A stretch of DNA of 64,000 nt from Pseudochelatococcus sp047501465 (GCF_047501465.1 NZ_JAZDRL010000001.1:372001-436000), one strand, 5' to 3'. Shown: positions 28,775 to 38,018, counted from the first letter of the stretch. Program-made: numbers and translations. The notes: generated by a model not told the origin, from the letters alone.

Positions 28775-29731
28775 ATGACCGAGCATCACACCCCCTTATT
28801 TCCCCATCGCCACCTGCTTGGCATTGAGGGACTATCACGCCTTGATATCGAGGCGCTCCTTGGGCTGGCCGATAAGGCTGTCGAGGTGAGCCGTCAGGTG
28901 GAAAAAAAGCGTACGACCCTGCGTGGCCGTACCCAGATCAATCTGTTTTTCGAGCCCTCCACCCGAACCCAGTCATCGTTTGAGCTGGCCGGGAAGCGCC
29001 TTGGTGCGGATGTCATGAATATGTCGGTGGCCTCTTCTTCAGTGAAGAAGGGGGAAACGCTGATCGATACCGCCATGACGCTGAATGCCATGCGGCCCGA
29101 TATCATCGTGGTGCGCCATCATGCAGCGGGTGCGGTGCATTTGCTTGCGCGCAAGGTGGATTGCTCGGTGATCAATGCGGGTGATGGTGCGCATGAGCAC
29201 CCCACGCAGGCATTGCTTGATGCGCTCACCATTCGCCGCAACAAGGGCCGCATTGAAGGGCTGGTCGTTGCGATCTGTGGCGACGTGCTGCATTCGCGGG
29301 TTGCACGCTCGAACATCATTCTGTTGCAAGCGCTGGGGGCACGGGTACGGTGTGTGGGGCCTTCCACGCTATTGCCAACGGGCATCGAGCAATTCGGCAT
29401 CGAGACCTTTACCGATATGAGGAAGGGTCTTGAAGACGCTGATATCGTGATGACACTGCGTTTGCAGCGTGAGCGGATGAATGGCTCCTTTGTGCCCTCG
29501 GTGAAGGAGTATTTCCGGTTTTATGGTCTTGATGAGGAAAAGCTTGGTTATGCCAAGCCTGATGCACTGGTGATGCATCCGGGACCAATGAACCGCGGCG
29601 TTGAGATTTCATCGAGCGTGGCTGATGGTGCGCAATCGCTTATTCGCGAGCAGGTTGAAATGGGTGTAGCTGTACGCATGGCGGTACTTGAAGCGCTGGC
29701 GCAGCATCTGCCGACCGGGGGGCAAAAATGA
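28775..29731 (+). CDS. pyrB: aspartate carbamoyltransferase catalytic subunit
   Basis: Joins carbamoyl phosphate and aspartate, the first committed pyrimidine step. Carbamoyl-phosphate site FFEPSTRTQSSFE (about 51-63), the loop SSSVKKGE (83-90), VRHH, the HPTQALLDALTI segment and the C-terminal HPGPMNRGVEI are all present in 318 residues. ATG 28775 with GGGGTGG before it is preferred to an in-frame start 69 bases earlier, because family members begin near HRHLLGIEGLS. Its stop overlaps the next gene (ATGA), so it is made together with the PyrC-like protein; no pyrI regulatory gene is nearby. Confidence 0.96.
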   Translation: MTEHHTPLFPHRHLLGIEGLSRLDIEALLGLADKAVEVSRQVEKKRTTLRGRTQINLFFEPSTRTQSSFELAGKRLGADVMNMSVASSSVKKGETLIDTAMTLNAMRPDIIVVRHHAAGAVHLLARKVDCSVINAGDGAHEHPTQALLDALTIRRNKGRIEGLVVAICGDVLHSRVARSNIILLQALGARVRCVGPSTLLPTGIEQFGIETFTDMRKGLEDADIVMTLRLQRERMNGSFVPSVKEYFRFYGLDEEKLGYAKPDALVMHPGPMNRGVEISSSVADGAQSLIREQVEMGVAVRMAVLEALAQHLPTGGQK

Positions 29732-31035
29732 ACGCGTTTTCTCCTCCCCAGCTGTTTTACAATGCGCGCATTGTCGATCCGGCTTCAGGGCGTGATCAGC
29801 ATGGCGGCGTGCTGGTGCGCGCGGGGCTCATTATTGATGTTGGTCCGCATGTTATCGCTGGGAGCGGACCAGAGGGCACGCTGGAAACCGATTGTAAAGG
29901 CCACGCGCTTGCACCCGGTCTCGTAGATCTGCGTGCCTTCATTGGCGAGCCGGGCGCAGAGCACCGTGAGACGCTCAAAACCGCCAGTGAGGCTGCTGCA
30001 GCTGGTGGCGTCACGACGATTGTCTGCATGCCGGAAACCAATCCACCGATTGACGAGCCTGCTATTGTGGACTTCGTGCTGCGGCGTGCGCGCGATACTG
30101 CGATCGTCCATGTACATCCGGCAGCGGCATTGACGAAGGATCTCGCGGGGCGGGAACTCACAGAGATCGGCTTATTGCAAGAAGCGGGTGCTGTGGCGTT
30201 TACCGATGGCATGCGCTCTGTGACTAACGCACAGGTGATGAGACGCGCGCTGACTTACGCCCGGGATTTTGATGCGCTGATCATTAATCATGTTGAAGAC
30301 CCCGACCTTGTTGGGCAAGGCGTAATGAACGAGGGCGCGCGGGCGAGCCTTCTCGGGCTGCATGGCATTCCGCGTGAGGCGGAGACCATCATGCTTGAGC
30401 GTGATATTCGCCTCGCCCGTCTTACAGGGGCACGGTATCACGCTGCGATGATTTCTTGCGCGGATTCGGTGGAGATTGTGCGCCGCGCCAAGGAAAGCGG
30501 ATTGCCGGTTACTTGTGGCGTATCGATCAATAATCTCACTCTGAATGAGATCGATATTGGCGATTACCGCACGTTTATGCGGCTCTCTCCGCCACTGCGG
30601 AATGAGGATGACCGTCAGGCCGTTATTGAGGCGCTTGCAGACGGGGTGATTGATGTTATCGTTTCCGATCACAATCCACAGGATGTCGAGACCAAGCGCC
30701 AACCGTTTGCTGAAGCAGCTAATGGTGCATTGGGGTTGGAGACGATGTTATCAGCCGGGCTTCGTCTGGTAGAGGCCGAGCAGGTGACATTGCCGCGTTT
30801 GCTCAATGCGCTGTCATCGCGACCAGCTGGGTTGATTGGCTTGCCGGGCGGCCATCTTGCGGCGGGAAAACCGGCTGATATCATCATCCTTGATATTGAT
30901 TTCCCTTATGTCGTGGACAAAGTGAAGCTGCACTCGAGAAGCAAGAACTCGCCTTTTGATGAGGCGCGCCTTTCTGGCCGCGTGCTAAAAACCTTTATCG
31001 CGGGTCGCCTCGTTTACGAATACAACGAACAATAA
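29728..31035 (+). CDS. pyrC: dihydroorotase-like PyrC' with degenerate metal site
   Basis: A 435-residue amidohydrolase of the class I dihydroorotase type. The fold-defining segments are there (APGLVDLRAFIGEPG, PETNPPID, SPPLRNEDDRQA), but the canonical D-x-H-x-H-x-R-E-P-G is D67-L-R69-A-F71-I-G73-E-P-G, so both metal-binding His and the substrate Arg are lost. The later His of the H-V-S-T motif is Met241, and TDHAPH reads SDHNPQ (314-318). His188 and Asp314 remain. In Pseudomonas such inactive PyrC' proteins are structural partners that PyrB needs to assemble; coupling to pyrB here by ATGA fits that role. A true dihydroorotase should exist elsewhere in the genome. Confidence 0.88.
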   Translation: MNAFSPPQLFYNARIVDPASGRDQHGGVLVRAGLIIDVGPHVIAGSGPEGTLETDCKGHALAPGLVDLRAFIGEPGAEHRETLKTASEAAAAGGVTTIVCMPETNPPIDEPAIVDFVLRRARDTAIVHVHPAAALTKDLAGRELTEIGLLQEAGAVAFTDGMRSVTNAQVMRRALTYARDFDALIINHVEDPDLVGQGVMNEGARASLLGLHGIPREAETIMLERDIRLARLTGARYHAAMISCADSVEIVRRAKESGLPVTCGVSINNLTLNEIDIGDYRTFMRLSPPLRNEDDRQAVIEALADGVIDVIVSDHNPQDVETKRQPFAEAANGALGLETMLSAGLRLVEAEQVTLPRLLNALSSRPAGLIGLPGGHLAAGKPADIIILDIDFPYVVDKVKLHSRSKNSPFDEARLSGRVLKTFIAGRLVYEYNEQ

Positions 31036-31048
31036 AACGGAAAATAAA

Positions 31049-31663
31049 ATGGAATCGGTGCTTGCGCAGTTTTGGCCCCATGGCTTGCTGGCGTTGATGT
31101 TTGGCTACCTGCTTGGCTCAATTCCCTTCGGCTTATTGCTCACACGCTTTGCGGGCTTGGGCGATATTCGCGCTGTAGGCTCAGGCAATATCGGTGCTAC
31201 CAATGTGCTGCGCACCGGCAATAAGGCGCTGGCAGTGGCAACGCTTTTAGGCGATATGCTGAAGGGAACTGTCGCAGTTATGGTTGCTGAGGCCTATGCG
31301 GGCACCGATCTGGCGCTTTGTGCGGCGCTTGGGGCGTTTCTGGGCCATCTTTTTCCCGTGTGGCTTAAGTTTAAGGGCGGCAAAGGCGTTGCCACTTATA
31401 TTGGGTGCCTTATTGGTCTTGCACCTGTGGCTGCCGCAGCATTTGCTGCCATTTGGCTGATGACTGCCATTCTCTATCGTTATTCTTCTTTGGCCGCCCT
31501 TGTTGCCAGTGCAGCAACGCCTGTTGTTCTTTGGCAGATAGGTCAAGGCAAGGTTGGAATGCTTTATTGTATTTTGAGCGCACTGTTATGGTTTATGCAT
31601 CGCGGAAATATTGCCCGTCTTGTAGCTAAAACAGAACCGCGCATTGGCAGAAAGAATACATAG
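31049..31663 (+). CDS. plsY: glycerol-3-phosphate acyltransferase PlsY
   Basis: Inner-membrane enzyme that moves the acyl group from acyl phosphate to glycerol-3-phosphate, starting phospholipid synthesis. Five or so membrane helices in 204 residues, with the three family motifs: GSIPFGLLLTR, SGNIGATNVLRTGNKALA and KFKGGKGVAT. It lies 13 bases after pyrC' and 12 before dprA, so all are likely one transcript. Confidence 0.95.
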   Translation: MESVLAQFWPHGLLALMFGYLLGSIPFGLLLTRFAGLGDIRAVGSGNIGATNVLRTGNKALAVATLLGDMLKGTVAVMVAEAYAGTDLALCAALGAFLGHLFPVWLKFKGGKGVATYIGCLIGLAPVAAAAFAAIWLMTAILYRYSSLAALVASAATPVVLWQIGQGKVGMLYCILSALLWFMHRGNIARLVAKTEPRIGRKNT

Positions 31664-31675
31664 CAGGGCAAATAA

Positions 31676-32911
31676 ATGGCAGCGGGTGTGAAGCTTGATG
31701 ACGCGCAACGGCTTAATTGGCTTCGTTTAATCCGATCTGACAATGTTGGACCCCGCACCTTCCGCACACTCATCGCCCGATTTGGCACGGCATCTGCTGC
31801 GCTGGAGGCTTTGCCTGAACTTTCGCGAAAAAGCGGTCGTGTGATCAGGATCGCAACCCTGGAGGAGGTGGAGCGCGAGCTTGCCGCTGCACATAAGCTG
31901 GGTGTGCGCTTTATCGCTCTTGGTGAGCCGGATTATCCTGTTGCTTTGCGCAGTATTGATTCTGCACCGCCTGTTTTGGCCATTCGTGGCGATGCTTCGG
32001 TGTTCAGCAAGCCCATGGTTTCAATTGTTGGCTCGCGCAACGCTTCAGCCAATGGTCAGACCTTTACCGAAAGAATGGCACGAGGATTAGGCGAGGCAGG
32101 TTTTATCGTTGTTTCAGGGCTTGCACGGGGGATTGATTCCCGTGCCCATGCGGCGAGTCTGATGACCGGTACGATTGCTGTTCTTGCGGGTGGCCATGAC
32201 AAGATCTATCCGCCGGAGAATGAGCCTCTATTGATGCAGATCATCAATCGTGGGGCTGTCATTTGCGAAATGCCGATGGGGTGGACAGCAAGAGGGCGCG
32301 ATTTCCCCCGCCGCAATCGTATTGTCTCGGGCTTGTCACTGGGCACTCTCGTGGTGGAGGCCGCGCGCAAGTCAGGTTCTTTGATTACGGCTCGATTTGC
32401 TATGGAACAGGGGCGTGAAGTGTTTGCCGTTCCAGGTTCTCCACTGGATCCGCGCGCGAATGGTCCCAATGATCTCATTCGCGATGGCGCCAGTTTATGC
32501 ACGTGTGTTGAAGATGTGGTTACAGCACTTGCACCTTTGATCGAGCAGGGGCCGGCTCAAAAATCGCTCTTTGATGCCGATGACATGAACGAGGTAGGTG
32601 AGCCCTTATGGGATGAGTTTGATTGGCCCGATATTGAACCGGCACCCGTAGCCCATCGTGCGGCTTATGATCCCGGGCTTTATGATAGTGCCACCGCTTC
32701 CTACAATGAACGCAGCCAGTTTCCCGCGCAGATGGAAGAGGGTGCCCGTATCATCATAGAACTGCTTGGTGCGGCGCCTGTTGATGTGGATGAGCTTGTG
32801 CGTAACTCCGGTCTATCAGTACGAGTGGTGCATTTGGCGCTGCTCGATCTGGAATTGGCGGGGAAAATTGCTCGTCATCCCGGCAATCTTGTTTCACTAC
32901 TGGCCACATGA
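31676..32911 (+). CDS. dprA: DNA-processing protein DprA
   Basis: Protects incoming single-stranded DNA and loads RecA on it during natural transformation. An N-terminal SAM/HhH-like region is followed by the Rossmann core: VGSRNASANG, VSGLARGIDSRAHA, AGGHDKIYPPEN, FPRRNRIVSG and SGSLITARFAMEQGREVFAVPG. A C-terminal winged-helix domain (about 355-411) completes the 411 residues. dprA is common in bacteria not known to be transformable, but with comM at 56 kb the window holds two competence-associated genes. Confidence 0.95.
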   Translation: MAAGVKLDDAQRLNWLRLIRSDNVGPRTFRTLIARFGTASAALEALPELSRKSGRVIRIATLEEVERELAAAHKLGVRFIALGEPDYPVALRSIDSAPPVLAIRGDASVFSKPMVSIVGSRNASANGQTFTERMARGLGEAGFIVVSGLARGIDSRAHAASLMTGTIAVLAGGHDKIYPPENEPLLMQIINRGAVICEMPMGWTARGRDFPRRNRIVSGLSLGTLVVEAARKSGSLITARFAMEQGREVFAVPGSPLDPRANGPNDLIRDGASLCTCVEDVVTALAPLIEQGPAQKSLFDADDMNEVGEPLWDEFDWPDIEPAPVAHRAAYDPGLYDSATASYNERSQFPAQMEEGARIIIELLGAAPVDVDELVRNSGLSVRVVHLALLDLELAGKIARHPGNLVSLLAT

Positions 32912-33004
32912 GCCGATATGCACCTTGCGATTGGCCGCGTGAGGATGCTATAGCCGGAAACTTGTAACAACGAAGCCCGACACGAACGAGAGTGACCGGA
33001 TTCC

Positions 33005-33292
33005 ATGGCCGTTGACGAAAAAACCGTCCGCCGCATCGCGCATCTTGCGCGCATCAAAGTGACAGACGAAGAAGTGCCGCATTTGCACAACGAACTGAAC
33101 GCGATCCTTAGCTTCGTTGCTCAGCTCGATGAGGTGGATGTGAGCAACGTTGAGCCAATGACATCGGTGCTGCCGATGGCCCTGCGCCAACGCGAGGATG
33201 TGGTGACCGATGGCGGCTATGCCAAGGTTATCGTGGCGAATGCGCCGCAATTCGAAGACAATTATTTTGTGGTTCCGAAGGTGGTGGAATAA
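33005..33292 (+). CDS. gatC: Asp/Glu-tRNA amidotransferase subunit C
   Basis: Small 95-residue subunit that wraps around GatA and stabilises the GatCAB complex. The segments VRRIAHLARIKV and NELNAILSFVAQLDEVD are typical, as is the ending with PEFEDNYFVVPKVVE-like sequence. Its stop and the gatA start overlap as TAATG (33290-33294). Confidence 0.96.
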   Translation: MAVDEKTVRRIAHLARIKVTDEEVPHLHNELNAILSFVAQLDEVDVSNVEPMTSVLPMALRQREDVVTDGGYAKVIVANAPQFEDNYFVVPKVVE

Positions 33293-34770
33293 TGACCGAT
33301 CTGACGCAGCTCACCCTCGCGCAGGCGCGCGATGGCCTCAACGCGCGCCAGTTCTCCGCCATCGAACTGACGACAGCGCACCTTGATGCAATCGATTCAG
33401 CTGAAGCGCTGAATGCTTACGTGCTGAAGACGCCTGAGAAGGCGCTTGAAGGCGCAAAGGCTAGCGATGCACGCATTGCAGCCGGTGAGGCTGGCCCGCT
33501 AGAAGGTATTCCGCTTGGCGTGAAGGATCTCTTCGCGACGGAAGGTGTGCGCACGACTGCGTGCTCGCGCATTCTGGAAAACTTTGTGCCTTCATACGAA
33601 TCAACCGTTACGGCACAGCTGTGGCGCGATGGTGCGGTAATGCTTGGCAAGCTCAATAATGATGAGTTTGCGATGGGTTCATCGAACGAAACCTCGTTCT
33701 TTGGGCCGGTCGTGAATCCATGGCGTCGTGCTGGTTCCGACACCGCGCTGACCCCTGGTGGTTCTTCTGGTGGTTCTTCGGCAGCCGTGGCGGCTGGTTT
33801 GTGCCTTGGCGCGACTGCAACTGACACGGGCGGCTCTATCCGCCAGCCGGCAGCCTTCACCGGCACGGTAGGGATGAAGCCAACCTATGGGCGTTGCTCG
33901 CGTTGGGGCACGGTGGCGTTTGCTTCATCGCTTGATCAGGCGGGGCCGATCACCCGCACGGTGCGTGATTCGGCTATCATGTTGCGGTCCATGGCTGGCT
34001 TCGATCCTAAGGATTCGACCTCGGTTGATCGCGCTGTGCCTGATTATGAAGCGGCTATCGGTCGCTCACTTAAAGGCCTGAAGATCGGTATTCCGAAAGA
34101 GTACCGGCTTGATGGTCTTTCAGCTGAGATCGATGCGCTCTGGCAGCGTGGTGCGGACTGGTTGCGTGATGCGGGTGCTGAGGTGGTTGAGGTGTCGCTG
34201 CCGCACACGTCATATGCACTGGCAGTTTACTATATCGTTGCGCCTGCTGAAGCCTCATCGAACCTCGCCCGCTATGATGGCGTGCGCTATGGCTTACGCG
34301 TGCCGGGCAAGGATATCGCTGATCTCTATGAGAACACGCGTGCTGCCGGTTTCGGACGTGAGGTGAAGCGGCGCATCCTGATTGGCACTTACGTGCTTTC
34401 AGCGGGCTATTATGACGCCTACTACGTCAAGGCGCAGAAAATACGCACCTTGATCCGGCAGGACTTCGAAAACGTCTACGCTTCTGGTGTTGATGCTATC
34501 CTCACCCCTGCCACTCCCACCGCCGCTTTTGGTGTAGGTGAGAAGGCAAATACATCGCCGATCGAGATGTATCTCAATGACGTATTCACCGTAACTGTGA
34601 ACATGGCAGGTTTGCCAGGGCTTGCAGTGCCTGCGGGCTTGAGCGCTGAAGGCTTGCCACTTGGTCTGCAGCTGGTCGGTCGTCCTTTTGATGAAGAGAC
34701 GTTGTTCGCTGTTGGTGAAGTGATTGAGCAGGCCGCTGGGCGCTTAACAGCGCCGAAGTGGTGGAAGTAA
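33292..34770 (+). CDS. gatA: Asp/Glu-tRNA amidotransferase subunit A
   Basis: Amidase that frees ammonia from glutamine and feeds it to GatB, converting misacylated Glu-tRNA(Gln) and Asp-tRNA(Asn). The Ser-cisSer-Lys triad is visible as Lys78 (GVKDLF), Ser158 (TPGGSSGGSS) and Ser182 (DTGGSIRQPA). Length 492 aa. It overlaps gatC at its start and is followed by a chorismate mutase gene. Confidence 0.97.
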   Translation: MTDLTQLTLAQARDGLNARQFSAIELTTAHLDAIDSAEALNAYVLKTPEKALEGAKASDARIAAGEAGPLEGIPLGVKDLFATEGVRTTACSRILENFVPSYESTVTAQLWRDGAVMLGKLNNDEFAMGSSNETSFFGPVVNPWRRAGSDTALTPGGSSGGSSAAVAAGLCLGATATDTGGSIRQPAAFTGTVGMKPTYGRCSRWGTVAFASSLDQAGPITRTVRDSAIMLRSMAGFDPKDSTSVDRAVPDYEAAIGRSLKGLKIGIPKEYRLDGLSAEIDALWQRGADWLRDAGAEVVEVSLPHTSYALAVYYIVAPAEASSNLARYDGVRYGLRVPGKDIADLYENTRAAGFGREVKRRILIGTYVLSAGYYDAYYVKAQKIRTLIRQDFENVYASGVDAILTPATPTAAFGVGEKANTSPIEMYLNDVFTVTVNMAGLPGLAVPAGLSAEGLPLGLQLVGRPFDEETLFAVGEVIEQAAGRLTAPKWWK

Positions 34771-34775
34771 GTGCC

Positions 34776-35090
34776 GTGACGGATGACCGCGAAAAAGCAT
34801 TAGCGGGGCTCCGTGCCGAAATAGACGCGCTCGATACTGAGATCGTGGGTTTATTGGCACGGCGCATCGCTATCGTTGATCGCGTTATCGTGATCAAGCG
34901 CGAGCATGATTTGCCGGCGCTTATTCCCTCGCGGGTCGAGGAAGTGGCAAGCCTTGTGCGCGAACGCGCGAGCGAGGCTGGTGTGTCGCCTGATTTCACG
35001 GAAACCGTGTGGCGGGCGATGATGGATTGGGTGATTGCATATGAGGACCGGCAGCTCAAGAAGCCCGGTTCCGATGACGGAGTAGCATGA
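34776..35090 (+). CDS. chorismate mutase, AroQ type
   Basis: A 104-residue all-helical protein of the AroQ class, converting chorismate to prephenate for Phe and Tyr. The pattern LRAEIDALDTEIVGLLARR, then VDRVIVIK, and later RVEEVASLVRERASEAG follows the three-helix AroQ fold with its active-site Arg and Lys residues. It has no signal peptide. GTG 34776 is preferred (GGTGGAAG before it); a GTG at 34758 would overlap gatA. It lies between gatA and gatB, and its stop overlaps the gatB start, so it is made with the amidotransferase although the pathways differ. Confidence 0.88.
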   Translation: MTDDREKALAGLRAEIDALDTEIVGLLARRIAIVDRVIVIKREHDLPALIPSRVEEVASLVRERASEAGVSPDFTETVWRAMMDWVIAYEDRQLKKPGSDDGVA

Positions 35091-36562
35091 TGAACGCCCC
35101 TGTGGCCAAGCACAATCTCATCAAGGGCGCGACAGGCGATTGGGAAATCGTCATCGGACTGGAGATTCATGCGCAGGTATCTTCGCAATCGAAGCTGTTT
35201 TCAGGTGCTTCGACTGAATTTGGTGGAGATCCAAACGATCACGTCTCGTTGGTCGATGCCGCCATGCCCGGTATGTTGCCGGTTATTAATGCCGAATGCG
35301 TGGCGCAGGCTGTGCGCACCGGCCTTGGTCTGAAGGCGCAGATCAATCTTAAATCGGTATTCGATCGTAAAAACTATTTTTATCCGGATTTGCCGCAAGG
35401 CTACCAGATCAGCCAGTTCAAATATCCCATCGTGGGTGAGGGCGAGGTGATCGTAGATCTCCTGGACGGCCGCCAGATTATTGTTGGTATCGAGCGTGTG
35501 CATCTTGAGCAGGACGCTGGCAAATCGATCCATGACCAGAGCCCAGGTTCGAGCTTTGTTGATCTCAACCGCTCAGGCGTTGCGCTGATGGAAATCGTCT
35601 CGCGCCCGCATATGCATTCTGCCGAAGAGGCAAAGGCTTATGTGACCAAGTTGCGCACCATCCTGCGTTACCTTGGCACTTGCGATGGCGATATGGAGAA
35701 AGGCAGTCTGCGTGCAGACGTAAACGTCTCCGTGCGCCGCCCAGGTGAAGGGCTTGGTACGCGCTGCGAGATCAAGAACGTGAACTCGATCCGCTTCATT
35801 GGTCAGGCAATTGATTATGAAGCACGTCGCCAGATTGGCATCCTGGAAGATGGCGGCGTCATTGATCAGGAAACACGTCTGTTTGATGCAGCCAAGAATG
35901 AGACGCGCTCCATGCGCTCAAAGGAAGAAGCGCATGATTACCGCTACTTCCCAGATCCCGATTTGCTGCCGCTGACGTTCGATCAGGCTTTTGTGGACGG
36001 ACTCGCTGCCAAGTTGCCAGAGTTGCCAGATGCAAAGAAGGCGCGCTTCATCCGGGATTACAGCCTTTCAGCCTATGACGCGGATGTGCTCGTGGCGGAA
36101 CGCGAAACAGCAGACTTCTTTGAGGAAGTAGGCAAGGGACGTGACGGCAAGATGGCCGCGAATTGGGTCATCAACGAGCTATTTGGCCGCTTGAACAAGG
36201 AAGGGCACACTGTCGCAACATCGCCCGTTTCTTCTGCGCAACTTGGTGCCATTGTTGATTTGATCGCTGAGGGTGTGATTTCAGGCAAGCTTGCTAAGGA
36301 TCTGTTCGAGATTGTTTGGCTGGAGGGCGGTGATCCGCGCGCTATCGTTGAAGAGCGTGGTCTCAAGCAGGTCACGGATACAGGGGCGATCGAGGCGGCT
36401 GTTGATGCTATTATCGCAGGTAACCCGGACAAGGTTGAGCAGGTCAAGCTGAAGCCGACATTGCTTGGCTGGTTCGTAGGGCAGGTCATGAAGTCGACCG
36501 GCGGCAAAGCTAACCCTCAAGCCCTCAATGATGTGCTGAGAGCCAAGCTTGGCCTGGACTAA
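35087..36562 (+). CDS. gatB: Asp/Glu-tRNA amidotransferase subunit B
   Basis: Binds the misacylated tRNA and performs its ATP-dependent phosphorylation and amidation. Motifs: GLEIHAQV near 25, the RKNYFYPDLPQGYQISQ segment, the DQSPGSSFVDLNRSGVALMEIV region and CEIKNVNS. The YqeY-like tail domain (about 345-491) contacts tRNA. Length 491 aa. Two ATGs are in tandem at the start. The gene is followed by a clear terminator that ends the gatCA-aroQ-gatB unit. Confidence 0.97.
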   Translation: MMNAPVAKHNLIKGATGDWEIVIGLEIHAQVSSQSKLFSGASTEFGGDPNDHVSLVDAAMPGMLPVINAECVAQAVRTGLGLKAQINLKSVFDRKNYFYPDLPQGYQISQFKYPIVGEGEVIVDLLDGRQIIVGIERVHLEQDAGKSIHDQSPGSSFVDLNRSGVALMEIVSRPHMHSAEEAKAYVTKLRTILRYLGTCDGDMEKGSLRADVNVSVRRPGEGLGTRCEIKNVNSIRFIGQAIDYEARRQIGILEDGGVIDQETRLFDAAKNETRSMRSKEEAHDYRYFPDPDLLPLTFDQAFVDGLAAKLPELPDAKKARFIRDYSLSAYDADVLVAERETADFFEEVGKGRDGKMAANWVINELFGRLNKEGHTVATSPVSSAQLGAIVDLIAEGVISGKLAKDLFEIVWLEGGDPRAIVEERGLKQVTDTGAIEAAVDAIIAGNPDKVEQVKLKPTLLGWFVGQVMKSTGGKANPQALNDVLRAKLGLD

Positions 36563-36581
36563 ATTGCACTTAAGCGTAATC

Positions 36582-36612
36582 AAAAGGGGCCGGTTGATCT
36601 GGCCCCTTTTTT
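36582..36612 (+). terminator. gatB terminator
   Basis: aaaaggggcc (36582-36591) and ggcccctttt (36601-36610) are exact inverted repeats with a nine-base loop and a T run: a strong factor-independent terminator. Confidence 0.93.
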
Positions 36613-36685
36613 ATTAGAGCGCCTGACTTTTTGATCAGAACTGCGCTTTACGTTCATTTGAATAATCAAATTGAATGCAATTGCT

Positions 36686-37384
36686 CTAGAAAACCACGGC
36701 GGTGTTTTTGGCCGGAACGATGACCTTTGTTGGCTCACCAGCAAGTGCAGCCACGAAAGGATCGGCAGATTGCGCCAGCAGCGGGAAAGTGGCGTAGTGG
36801 CAAGGGATGACGTGCTTGGTTTTAAGGAAACGCTTTACGGCCAATGCTGCCGTTTCAGCGCCCATCGTGAAGCGATCACCAATGGGGACAAAAGCGATAT
36901 CCGGCTGATGGATTTCGCTGATTAGCGCCATGTCGCTAAAAATATCAGTATCGCCGAGATGATAAACGGTAGGCTCGCCATCAGCCTTGACGATAATGCC
37001 GTTGGCATTGCCGAGTGCCTGGCTTACGCCGTCTTCAATGGTTGCGGCTGAATGATCCGCGCGCACAAGGGTCACAGAAAATCCACCTGCATCAATGCTG
37101 CCGCCGGTGTTCATTGGCTCAAGGCGGTTGACGCCTTTGGTGGAAAACCAGCTCGCAAGATCGGCATTGGTGGCGACGACTGCGTTCGTGTCCTTGGCTA
37201 TGGTAATCGTATCGCCATAATGATCGCTGTGGCCGTGGGTAACAAGGATATGGGTGGTGCCACGTACCGCTTCCATCATATCCCCCTTGAAGGCAGGGTT
37301 TCCGGTGAAATAAGGATCGATCAATATGACCTTGTCGCTGAAATCGAGCCGAAAGGTGGAATGGCCAAACCAGGTGATCTTCAT
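36686..37384 (-). CDS. UPF0173 metal-dependent hydrolase (metallo-beta-lactamase fold)
   Basis: A 232-residue hydrolase starting MKITWFGHSTFRL, the usual N-terminus of the UPF0173/YtkL group. The zinc motif H-x-H-x-D-H is THGHSDH (His50, His52, Asp54, His55); further ligands are in VYHLGDTD and VIPCHYATFP. Substrates of this family are not established. It is divergent from ruvX with only 60 bases between the starts. Confidence 0.92.
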   Translation of the reverse strand: MKITWFGHSTFRLDFSDKVILIDPYFTGNPAFKGDMMEAVRGTTHILVTHGHSDHYGDTITIAKDTNAVVATNADLASWFSTKGVNRLEPMNTGGSIDAGGFSVTLVRADHSAATIEDGVSQALGNANGIIVKADGEPTVYHLGDTDIFSDMALISEIHQPDIAFVPIGDRFTMGAETAALAVKRFLKTKHVIPCHYATFPLLAQSADPFVAALAGEPTKVIVPAKNTAVVF

Positions 37385-37444
37385 GGCAATGTTTCTCCCT
37401 GAATGAGTAATCTGGATGACGCAAGGGGCCGTCCATGTTAGGCG

Positions 37445-37930
37445 ATGGATATGACAAATATCGTATCTATCGAAACCTTCAAAGAGCTACCCTACCATAC
37501 ACGCCTGATGGGGTTTGATCTTGGAACAAAGACCATAGGTCTATCGCTTTCTGACATCGAGAGGCGAATCGCTACTGCGTTGGAAACTATTCGACGCGTA
37601 AAATTCACCAATGACGCGGCACGCATTGTCGAGTTGGCAACAAAGCATAATGTCGGTGGCTTTGTTTTTGGTCTGCCGCTGAATATGGATGGTTCTGAGG
37701 GGCCGCGCGCGCAGGCAACACGTGCATTTGTACGCAATCTGGCGAAATTAACGCCTGTTCCCGTGGTGCTTTGGGATGAGCGCCTCACCACCGTTGCAGT
37801 GACGCGAACGCTTTTGGCGGCCGATGCATCACGTGCGCGAAGAGGGGAGCTGGTAGATAAATTAGCAGCAGCTTACATCTTGCAAGGAGCGCTGGATCGC
37901 TTGTCGTTTATGGCTTACGAAGACGAATAA
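37445..37930 (+). CDS. ruvX: RuvX/YqgF family Holliday junction resolvase-like nuclease
   Basis: RNase H-fold protein of 161 residues. The catalytic acid is in GFDLGTKTIGLSLSD, with Glu in WDERLTT and the final Asp in VDKLAAAYILQ. Family members process 16S rRNA ends (YqgF) and have been linked to Holliday junctions. Two in-frame ATGs (37445, 37451) are possible starts. Confidence 0.92.
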   Translation: MDMTNIVSIETFKELPYHTRLMGFDLGTKTIGLSLSDIERRIATALETIRRVKFTNDAARIVELATKHNVGGFVFGLPLNMDGSEGPRAQATRAFVRNLAKLTPVPVVLWDERLTTVAVTRTLLAADASRARRGELVDKLAAAYILQGALDRLSFMAYEDE

Positions 37931-37998
37931 TCATCCGCGCAACTATCGCGGGAAAAAATATGCGTAAAACACGTCTTGAGTGTATTCGCGCCTAAGCT

Positions 37999-38018
37999 TA
38001 CACTATGTTCGTAGTGTA
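37999..38018. promoter_or_regulatory. short inverted repeat upstream of small hypothetical gene
   Basis: tacacta (37999-38005) and tagtgta (38012-38018) are exact inverted arms with a six-base spacer, 24 bases before the ATG of the next gene. Placement at a core promoter or leader suggests an operator or leader hairpin. Confidence 0.35.

Noticed and set aside
29728..31035. pyrC considered as a decaying pseudogene
   Set aside because: The frame is intact at 435 residues, coupled to pyrB, and the lost residues are those of a known inactive but structural subfamily.
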